Below are positions 1-4,867 of a DNA stretch of 7,677 nt, piece by piece. The position numbers were made by a program, and so were the translations under genes. This stretch comes from JAEHDI01 sp035455185 (GTDB lineage Bacteria > Acidobacteriota > Terriglobia > Bryobacterales > Bryobacteraceae): contig DATIFQ010000134.1 of NCBI GenBank assembly GCA_035455185.1, positions 1-7,677 on the forward strand, given 5' to 3'. The notes under the pieces were generated by a model that saw only the letters and a program-made list of their open reading frames with translations, was not told where the DNA came from and did no database searches. Numbering within the stretch: the first letter of the stretch is position 1; every line of letters starts with the position of its first letter.

Positions 1-14
1 CGCATCCAGTCGGC

Positions 15-20
15 TATAGT
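15..20 (+). promoter_or_regulatory. possible -10 element of the tRNA-Ser promoter
   Basis: TATAGT matches the sigma70 -10 consensus TATAAT at five of six positions. It lies about 31 bp upstream of the mature tRNA 5' end, which would give a short 5' leader of roughly 25 nt. The matching -35 element would fall outside the window, so the call rests on one hexamer and its position. Confidence 0.3.
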
Positions 21-51
21 GGAGAAAGAGACCTACCTTCCACATCGAGCC

Positions 52-141
52 GGTGAGGTGCGAGAGCGGTTGAATCGGGCGGTCTCGAAAACCGTTGAAC
101 CTTTACGGGTTCCGTGGGTTCGAATCCCACCCTCACCGCCA
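52..141 (+). tRNA. tRNA-Ser, anticodon CGA, CCA encoded
   Basis: The full class II cloverleaf can be drawn by hand. The acceptor stem is GGTGAGG (52-58) with CCTCACC (131-137), discriminator G138 and encoded CCA 139-141. The D stem is 61-63/75-77. The anticodon stem is 79-83/91-95 with loop 84-90 and anticodon CGA at 86-88, which reads UCG. The long variable arm has the stem GAACC/GGTTC (97-101/108-112), typical of tRNA-Ser. The T stem is GTGGG/CCCAC (114-118/126-130) with loop TTCGAAT. Its 3' end is duplicated far downstream at 7564-7584, which makes it the likely integration target of the island that follows. The gene is intact, as expected when an element restores the tRNA on insertion. 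Confidence 0.96.
121..141 (+). repeat. putative attL: 21-bp direct repeat at the tRNA-Ser 3' end
   Basis: The segment runs from the T-loop cytosine to the encoded CCA and is identical over all 21 bases to 7564-7584. Homology stops on both sides (gtt before and tca after here, tag before and gct after at the other copy). Many tyrosine-recombinase elements recombine within the T-arm and acceptor part of a tRNA gene and leave such a direct repeat at their ends. The length and position fit this. The interpretation as attL is inferred, because no integrase gene is visible. Confidence 0.75.
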
Positions 142-340
142 TCATAAGTTCTTTTGAGTCAATCAATTGACGACCTCCTGTTTCTCGTTGTGACTCTGGT
201 GTACCCTTCGCATGGACGAACACGATTAGGCTGCGGTCCCAAGTCCGGAGATGACGTGGCGACACTCTTGAAGCATGGCGCGGCGGATGGAGGCTCTACC
301 GGTGCCAGCCGGGTAGATCGCGGCACCGGGCAAGAAGGCG

Positions 341-370
341 GGTCAAAGGAAAGAGGGTCAAAGGAAAGAG
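341..370 (+). repeat. two tandem copies of a 15-bp purine-rich unit
   Basis: GGTCAAAGGAAAGAG occurs at 341-355 and again, without change, at 356-370. A purine-only tail (GGGGAGAGGGAGAG) follows. The perfect identity suggests a recent slippage duplication. No function is evident. Confidence 0.85.
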
Positions 371-404
371 GGGGAGAGGGAGAGCCACATAAGAAGTCTC
401 TTGA

Positions 405-584
405 GATAAGACACTTACGGATTCCTGCGGCAGGACAATCCAGCACGGCTGGGAGATCGACCACGTCAAACCTGTTTCGGAAAGCGGCACGGATGATCTC
501 TCCAATCTCCAACCGCTGCACTGGGAGAACAGCCGGGCAAAGGGCGATGACTGGCCGCGCTGGACCTGCACGAAACGCCGTTGA
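405..584 (+). pseudogene. HNH endonuclease C-terminal remnant
   Basis: The third forward frame is open from just after an in-frame TGA (402-404) to TGA 582-584. It reads GWEIDHVKPVSESGTDDLSN, then LQPLHWENSRAKGDDWPRW, and ends TCTKRR. This is the core of small HNH nucleases: the Asp-His pair of the first strand (IDHVKP, about 456-473), a Gly/Asp-rich turn, the NLQ-L-H-x-x-N segment (His at HWEN) and the Lys that follows. Cys-Gly just before it (CGRTI) resembles the region upstream of the motif in the family, but the spacing is shorter than usual. No ATG, GTG or TTG lies between the upstream stop and the motif, and no N-terminal part is visible, so this is a truncated, probably dead copy. Such nucleases are common in phages and integrative elements, which suits its place next to attL. 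Confidence 0.7.
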
Positions 585-646
585 ATGGGCTGGGTGTAGA
601 ATAGAGTCAATCTCGCTGAAGCCGCCCCGAACTCGGAGTAGTGACC

Positions 647-1264
647 GTGGAGCAAGAGGAATCGACAGGCAGCCGCCTTTACCTTTCGAATTGTTTAGCC
701 TGGTTCGCCTTTCTGCTTCTCGGTGTCAGCGTCGTTCCGGCTCCGACTGTGGGCCAAAAAGCACCTGCTGGCCTGACGATGCACCGGCAACAGGCGGGCA
801 CTCCCAATGCAAAAGGTTGGTATGATGCCAAATCGACCGAGGGCCACTTCAGCGTATCCCTGCCGATCCCCTTCAACGATTTCACCGTAAAGGTCAAGGA
901 GAAGGACGGGACGGAAGTCGTGAGTTACGTGATAGGGTCGACCAGCAAGGAAGGCTTCAAGTTCTCGGCGACTGAAATGCTGAATGGGCGCAGGACCCGT
1001 GAGTTCGATGCCGACGCATATATGGAGAAGTTCAAGGCCGATAAGAGAAATACTGTCTCCAATGAAACACTATTTGAGGTCGACGGTCATTCGGCCATTC
1101 AATTCCATGTCTCGAACGCCCAGCAGTCTGCCTTCATGCGTGCGATTGTCGTTCCGTCTGGCGTGTTGCTCTTAATCGTCGAGTACCCCACGAGGTTGGA
1201 GAGGGACGTGATTTCCCTTGTGAAGCATTTCTTCGATTCGTTGAAGATCGAGCAGATTATGTAA
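647..1264 (+). CDS. exported protein of unknown function (PsbP/DcrB-like fold possible)
   Basis: I do not recognise this family with certainty. GTG at 647 is chosen because GGAG at 635-638 sits 8 nt before it; the in-frame GTG at 641 would be only 2 nt away. The product is about 205 residues. It has a short N-terminus, a hydrophobic stretch (LAWFAFLLLGVSVV, about residues 17-30) that reads as a signal peptide or anchor, and a Pro/Ala/Gln-rich linker. A soluble domain of about 150 residues follows, with alternating beta-type segments: GHFSVSLPIPFNDFTV, KFSATEML, AIQFHVSN and a strongly hydrophobic VLLLIVEYP strand. A terminal helix carries the phrase HFFDSLKI. The 'stress-type' beta domain ending in F-x-S-x-x-I recalls PsbP/DcrB-like lipoproteins, but that is only a fold guess. 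It lies 234 bp before the DUF1080 gene on the same strand. Both are exported, but nothing shows that they work together. Confidence 0.75.
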   Translation: MEQEESTGSRLYLSNCLAWFAFLLLGVSVVPAPTVGQKAPAGLTMHRQQAGTPNAKGWYDAKSTEGHFSVSLPIPFNDFTVKVKEKDGTEVVSYVIGSTSKEGFKFSATEMLNGRRTREFDADAYMEKFKADKRNTVSNETLFEVDGHSAIQFHVSNAQQSAFMRAIVVPSGVLLLIVEYPTRLERDVISLVKHFFDSLKIEQIM

Positions 1265-1483
1265 GAGACGCGTCCTGAACGGGAGTCACCCGGACTGGTG
1301 TCAGTGACGGGCCGCAGGATTTCACGGAACCGATTGCCACGCCGTTTGTATCAGCCAGCGCGACGTTGCGGATTGTCTGGGATAGGCGGTGCAGGTTAGC
1401 CGGGATGCTGGAGCGGACTACCGTACGAATCCCCCGACCGCAAGAGAGAAGCGATTTTTGTGGGCTGTGCACGTAATGTTATT

Positions 1484-1489
1484 AAAGAG
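1484..1489 (+). promoter_or_regulatory. ribosome binding site deciding the DUF1080 gene start
   Basis: AAAGAG lies 9 nt before ATG 1499, and a second purine run (GAAAGG, 1491-1496) lies almost against it. ATG 1499 begins the signal peptide directly. The in-frame GTG at 1460 would add 13 charged residues before it and has no obvious ribosome binding site, so the ATG is preferred. Confidence 0.5.
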
Positions 1490-1498
1490 CGAAAGGCC

Positions 1499-2329
1499 AT
1501 GCACTCACATCGCGTAGTGACTGGATGCGTTTCCCTGCTACTGTTGCCCGTCCTGGTGTGCGCTCAAGAAGCCGTCACGCCGGCCGAGACGATCCACCTC
1601 TTCAACGGGAAGGACTTGTCGAACTTCTACACGTGGCTGGTGAATACAAAGTATCAGGACCCAGACCGTGTCTTCAGTGTTGTCGAGGCGATCGACGGAG
1701 TCCCGGCCATTCGGATCAGCGGTCAGCGGTGGGGGACGCTGGCCACGAAGCGGGAGTATGCCAACTACCGACTCATCATGGAATACCGCTGGGGCGTGTT
1801 GACCTGGGCACAGAGGAAGAATGGTGTCCGCGACAGCGGCATCCTGCTGCATGGACAGGGCCGCGACGGCAACAGCAAGGCCGATTTCAATGGTCCGTGG
1901 ATGCGGTCGATCGAATGCCAGGTCGGTGAGGGCATCGTCGGCGACTTCATCGTGGTCGGCGGATTTGAGGAGGACGGCCAGCGTTTAGTGCCAAAGTTGA
2001 CGGTGAAAGTCAGGAAGGCGCCGAGTGGGGAACTGTTTTATGATCCCGATGGCGTGGAGCGTGAGGTAGGCCGCGTGGCTTGGTCGGGCCGCGATCCAGA
2101 CTGGGAGGACATCCTCGGCTTTCGGGGCAGGAATGATGTCGAGAGCCCCTGGAATCGCTGGACCAAGCTTGAGGTGATTTGCGAGGGCGACAGCATCACC
2201 CATATCGTAAACGGCAAGATTGTGAACGTGGGTACACGTTCAAGCCTCACGAGAGGGAAGATCCTCATTCAGTCGGAGGGCGCCGAGATGTACCTCCGCC
2301 GCTTCGACCTCGAGCCGGTGACTCGGTAG
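1499..2329 (+). CDS. exported DUF1080 (3-keto-disaccharide hydrolase-type) protein
   Basis: The product has 276 residues. Residues 1-22 form a signal peptide (basic start, VSLLLLPVLV core, likely cleavage after VCA), so it acts outside the cytoplasm. The rest matches the DUF1080 family of concanavalin/laminin-like beta-sandwich proteins. Matching features are the opening IHLFNGKDLSNFYTW (32-46), the strand ANYRLIMEYRWG (88-99), RDSGILLHG (111-119), the diagnostic MRSIECQVGEGIVGDF (135-150) and the closing GKILIQSEGAEMYLRRFDLEP (253-273). Some characterised members hydrolyse 3-keto-disaccharides, and many others are assigned only by homology, so the substrate here is unknown. Full family length with no visible break. 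It converges on the DUF429 gene, with only 43 bp between their stops. Confidence 0.9.
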   Translation: MHSHRVVTGCVSLLLLPVLVCAQEAVTPAETIHLFNGKDLSNFYTWLVNTKYQDPDRVFSVVEAIDGVPAIRISGQRWGTLATKREYANYRLIMEYRWGVLTWAQRKNGVRDSGILLHGQGRDGNSKADFNGPWMRSIECQVGEGIVGDFIVVGGFEEDGQRLVPKLTVKVRKAPSGELFYDPDGVEREVGRVAWSGRDPDWEDILGFRGRNDVESPWNRWTKLEVICEGDSITHIVNGKIVNVGTRSSLTRGKILIQSEGAEMYLRRFDLEPVTR

Positions 2330-2372
2330 AGCCGGGCAAGGGCGCGCTCGTATGGTCTGGAAACTGCATCGC

Positions 2373-3119
2373 CTAAGCGGTGGAGTTCGATTGAAACCTA
2401 CCGCCCTGATGAGGGTTGGGCACCACAATGTACCCGCTCTGCGCGGAGCCGTACGTTCTGTTTCGTTGCGTCGCCCAGAACCACCAGTGGGCTGCAATGT
2501 AGGCGCTGAGAACAGCGTCGATTTTGTCCTCAGCGGGCTTGGTGCTTCCAGCACGTGGAATGCCCGGGAGCCGTGCGTGGAGCGTCGGGTCGGCAACAGA
2601 AAGCCGCTTGAGAATCAGAGTGCGCAGCCGGCGCAGTTCCCGTGCTCTTTGTTGGCGCGGGCCACGCTTGTACTTGACGATCCGATCGAGACCGAACAGG
2701 GTGATCGTGGCGGCGTGCGGGTGGACTTCGACTTGAAAACGCCCGTCCTGCCGCGGCTGGATTGACGTGCCGTGTGCGAAGCCGAGGGACTCCAACCGAT
2801 GGCTGAACTCGATGACGTGAGGGGCGAAAGGGCGGCTTAGATTCGCGGGATGGCATCCAGCGTGAAAACGCCGGAAGTCGCGGTTGAGATCTCGCTCCGC
2901 GGGCCGGATACCGGTTTCGTTTGCGATCACCAAGGGCGCGTCCACCGCAACAACGGCGTTCTCTTGTCCGGTTTCCGAGTCAATCCATCCGAGAATCTCG
3001 TCCGGCCGCTCCAGGCGGTCGAGCTTCCGTTGAATCAACTCGCGGCCGTTCCACTCGAGCGACGCGAGACCGCTGGGCTTCCCGTACCAGCCGAGATCCA
3101 CACCCACGAAGCGATTCAT
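2373..3119 (-). CDS. DUF429 family protein (RNase H-like fold)
   Basis: The product has 248 residues. The landmarks of DUF429 are all present and in order: VGVDLGW with D8, KPSGLA (14-19), VVAVDAPLVI with D60, the RPAER segment (72-76), EVHPHA (131-136), YKRG (150-153) and KPAEDKIDAVLSAYIAAHWW (194-213) followed by GYIVVP (229-234). The spaced acidic residues D8, D60, E131 and D198/D201 fit an RNase H-like nuclease or phosphotransfer fold, but no biochemical activity is established for the family. ATG at 3119 is preferred over an ATG 15 nt upstream, because it overlaps the TGA of the MOSC gene as ATGA, a standard translational coupling junction, and places VGVDLGW at the N-terminus as in the family. 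It is the last gene of the minus-strand cluster. It could be a stowaway gene rather than a pathway enzyme. Confidence 0.88.
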   Translation of the reverse strand: MNRFVGVDLGWYGKPSGLASLEWNGRELIQRKLDRLERPDEILGWIDSETGQENAVVAVDAPLVIANETGIRPAERDLNRDFRRFHAGCHPANLSRPFAPHVIEFSHRLESLGFAHGTSIQPRQDGRFQVEVHPHAATITLFGLDRIVKYKRGPRQQRARELRRLRTLILKRLSVADPTLHARLPGIPRAGSTKPAEDKIDAVLSAYIAAHWWFWATQRNRTYGSAQSGYIVVPNPHQGGRFQSNSTA

Positions 3120-3760
3120 CGAGATTTGATCCACTCTACCGGATCACCCACCGCGATCCGGCCCGGCGTCACGACGTAGCTGTTGAGCCCCAAGCGCCCA
3201 TCAAATTGTTTCTGTACCTTCCGCAGCACGTTCAGATCCTGCTCGCCCGAGTCCGGGTCATAGGTTGTCATGATGCACCGACCACGAAGGTCTTCCAGCC
3301 CGATCACCACTTCGCCGATACGCAGTTGCGTACCTTCCCATTGCCGTTCCGAAAGACCCGGAACGCCACCGATCACGAGATTCGGTCGAAACCGCCGCCG
3401 GTCATAGCCCACGGCCTCCAGCATCCCGTCTGTCACGACCAACAGCGGCAACACGTCGAAGCGGTCTTGCGCGCCGCTCATCACCAGGCGCGTTCCCGGA
3501 CCCGCCGCCGCAGCCACCCGGCGCGCGATCTCGGGCGATCTCCACGGCTGGCCGTCGATCAGTATCTGATCGCCGGGGCGCAGTTCCGCCCGATGGCGTA
3601 GCAGTAGCGGTCGCGTCCTCGCGGTCATGATCCGTCCCGTGGCGTTCCGCACCTGAATGATCCGGTCGCCGGCGATTCCCGTGGAAGAAAGCTCCGCAGT
3701 TTGCAGCATCTCCCCTGCCATCGATTTCACCGGATACCGCCAGATTTCCTTGATCCGCAC
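3116..3760 (-). CDS. MOSC domain protein (YcbX/mARC-like architecture)
   Basis: From GTG 3760 the product has 214 residues. The N-terminal beta-barrel domain opens IKEIWRYPVKSMAGE (3-17) with STGIAGDR (26-33), as in MOSC_N. The MOSC domain follows with RRFRPNLVI (122-130), the segment WEGTQLRIGEVVI (141-153) and RGRCIMTTYDPD (159-170). C162 is the conserved cysteine that in related proteins binds sulfur or the molybdenum of Moco. Relatives carry sulfide to molybdenum cofactor or act as molybdoenzymes reducing N-hydroxylated compounds; this protein lacks the ferredoxin domain some of them carry. The frame stays open to 3997, but that extension overlaps the hydrolase gene and is Arg/Gly/His-rich. 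GTG 3760 begins exactly at the family start and has GGGA 7 nt before it. It lies 53 bp after the hydrolase and overlaps DUF429 by ATGA. Confidence 0.88.
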   Translation of the reverse strand: MRIKEIWRYPVKSMAGEMLQTAELSSTGIAGDRIIQVRNATGRIMTARTRPLLLRHRAELRPGDQILIDGQPWRSPEIARRVAAAAGPGTRLVMSGAQDRFDVLPLLVVTDGMLEAVGYDRRRFRPNLVIGGVPGLSERQWEGTQLRIGEVVIGLEDLRGRCIMTTYDPDSGEQDLNVLRKVQKQFDGRLGLNSYVVTPGRIAVGDPVEWIKSR

Positions 3761-3813
3761 GTTAGTGTCCCGGCTCGGATCGGCGACGCACTCGCGCGAG
3801 CCGCTCCAACTCT

Positions 3814-4686
3814 TCAAGCGGCCTTCTTCACCGTGATGCGCCGGTCGTAGAAAGAACGCACCAGCCCCACGATCTCGTCGCAATGGTCTTCGAGAGCAAA
3901 GTGCCCCGTGTCGAGCATGTGCAGCTCCGGCGTTTTCAGGTCGCGCGCAAACGCCCGGCCACCCTCCTGCGTGAAGATGGGGTCGTTCGCTCCCCACACC
4001 AGCAGCGTCGGCGGCTGATGCTTGCGCAGATACTCGTGCCAGCGCGGATACTGATCCACGTTGGTGCGATAGTCGTAGAAGAGGTCGAGCTGGATACGAT
4101 GGTTCTCCGGCCGGCCCAGGAAGAAAAGATCCGTGTTCCAGTTGTCCGGGCTGATTTTCGCGGGGTCCTTCGTACCTTCACTATAGATCCACTTCACCCC
4201 GTCCGGCGTGAAGAACGCCGCCAGTGGAGCCTCGGTCGCCGGCGTGCGATTCTTCCACAGCGCGGAGCGCAGCGCGTCCCACACGCCCGTGAACCCCTCT
4301 TCGTAGGCGTTGCCGTTCTGGCAAACGAGGCCTTCGATCCACTCGGGATGGCGCAGGGCGATGCGGAAGCCGACGGGCGAGCCGTAGTCCTGAATGAACA
4401 GCGTGAACTTCTTCACGCCGAGTGAGATGAGTAGTTTTTCCATCACCTCCGAGAGCTTGTCGAACGTGTAGGGGAACGTTTTGGGAGAGGGCGCACTGGT
4501 GTTGCCGAAACCCGGATAGTCCGGCGCGATCAGGTAAAACTTGTCCGCCAGTTTCGGGATGATGTTGCGATACATGTGAGAAGACGAAGGAAAACCGTGC
4601 AACAGCACCATTGCCGGGTTCTTTGGATCGCCCGCTTCGCGATAAAACACTTGCAAGCCATCCACATTCGCGTATCTGTAATACAT
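3814..4686 (-). CDS. alpha/beta hydrolase, epoxide hydrolase / haloalkane dehalogenase-like
   Basis: The product has 290 residues, full length for the family. HGFP (30-33) forms the oxyanion loop. The nucleophile elbow is FIQDYGSPVG (98-106) with D100 in the nucleophile position. The cap domain lies at about 130-220 and includes DYRTNVDQYPRWHEYLR (205-221). The acid is D235 in WGANDPIF, and the base is H262 in LDTGHFALED. An Asp-Asp-His set points to ester-intermediate chemistry on epoxides or carbon-halogen bonds rather than to a serine esterase. Haloalkane dehalogenases usually have Trp after the nucleophile for halide binding. Here it is Tyr (QDY), so epoxide hydrolase or an uncharacterised activity is more likely. 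No signal peptide is seen, so it is cytoplasmic. ATG 4686 has AAAGGA about 8 nt upstream. It is first in the minus-strand cluster and divergent from the sigma54 activator. Confidence 0.9.
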   Translation of the reverse strand: MYYRYANVDGLQVFYREAGDPKNPAMVLLHGFPSSSHMYRNIIPKLADKFYLIAPDYPGFGNTSAPSPKTFPYTFDKLSEVMEKLLISLGVKKFTLFIQDYGSPVGFRIALRHPEWIEGLVCQNGNAYEEGFTGVWDALRSALWKNRTPATEAPLAAFFTPDGVKWIYSEGTKDPAKISPDNWNTDLFFLGRPENHRIQLDLFYDYRTNVDQYPRWHEYLRKHQPPTLLVWGANDPIFTQEGGRAFARDLKTPELHMLDTGHFALEDHCDEIVGLVRSFYDRRITVKKAA

Positions 4687-4730
4687 GGCTGAGTTCCTTT
4701 CTGTTGTGGGTTGACACCCGCGGAGGGATG

Positions 4731-4747
4731 GTGCACGGACCTAGCCG
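4731..4747 (-). promoter_or_regulatory. putative sigma54 (-24/-12) promoter for the hydrolase operon
   Basis: Read on the minus strand, the sequence is CGGCTAGGTCCGTGCAC. The invariant GG (4746-4745) and GC (4734-4733) are separated by exactly 10 bases, and the C after GG, the G of the consensus spacer and the T and A around GC also fit TGGCACG-N4-TTGCA. The T before GG and the inner AC do not match. Transcription would start near 4721, giving a leader of about 35 nt that contains the AAAGGA ribosome binding site. The divergent sigma54 activator next door strengthens the call, but the match is only moderate. Confidence 0.45.
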
Positions 4748-4809
4748 CAGTACTGATGGCATCTAATCAATGAGTTGCAGGAAAACGGCGCAGCCTGTTC
4801 TCATGATCC

Positions 4810-4816
4810 ATCACGA
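4810..4816 (+). promoter_or_regulatory. second half-site ATCACGA upstream of the palindrome
   Basis: ATCACGA here is the exact reverse complement of TCGTGAT at 4840-4846, which covers the right arm of the neighbouring 12-bp palindrome. The two lie about 30 bp apart, roughly three helical turns. Paired sites about 10-30 bp apart are usual for sigma54 enhancer-binding proteins. Whether the activator binds here is inferred. Confidence 0.4.
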
Positions 4817-4832
4817 GACGGGAATAAGGCGC

Positions 4833-4844
4833 CACGAATTCGTG
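4833..4844. promoter_or_regulatory. perfect 12-bp palindrome, candidate upstream activator site
   Basis: CACGAATTCGTG is a perfect inverted repeat. It lies 24 bp before the activator's start codon and about 115-120 bp upstream of the predicted start of the hydrolase operon, within the normal range for an enhancer of a sigma54 promoter. Binding here by the Fis-type C-terminal domain of the activator could drive the operon and also repress the activator's own transcription. This is inferred from position and symmetry. Confidence 0.5.
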
Positions 4845-4867
4845 ATTTCTAACGAGAGGGACGCTTG

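Larger units (their letters stand above)
142..640. other. gene-poor, degraded stretch after the tRNA
   Basis: About 500 bases lie between the tRNA and the first convincing gene. They hold a 15-bp tandem repeat (341-370), a purine-rich run (about 341-384) and an HNH-nuclease remnant (405-584), described separately. The long plus-strand reading frame 154-825 crosses this stretch, but its product is low-complexity and Arg/Ser/Gly-rich and overlaps both the HNH frame and the next gene, so it is not accepted. An integrase would be expected next to a tRNA attachment site, but I see none in any frame. This looks like eroded element DNA. Confidence 0.55.

Noticed and set aside
14..265. 83-codon minus-strand frame containing VRVGFEPTEPV
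   Set aside because: It is the antisense of the tRNA-Ser gene. This phrase is a familiar artefact of translating tRNA-Ser backwards, not a protein.
154..825. 223-codon plus-strand frame
   Set aside because: Low-complexity, Arg/Ser/Gly-rich product overlapping the HNH remnant and the start of the exported protein in other frames; no recognisable domain.
3120..3134. Upstream ATG for the DUF429 gene
   Set aside because: It would overlap the MOSC gene by 19 bases and add five residues; the ATGA junction 15 nt later fits the family N-terminus better.
3761..3997. N-terminal extension of the MOSC frame
   Set aside because: It overlaps the alpha/beta hydrolase coding end, its residues look like a shadow translation, and the family start coincides with GTG 3760.
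4757..4779. TGGCAT ... TTGCA on the plus strand as a sigma54 promoter for the activator
   Set aside because: The two blocks are 12 bases apart instead of the required 5 or so, and sigma54 does not tolerate that spacing.
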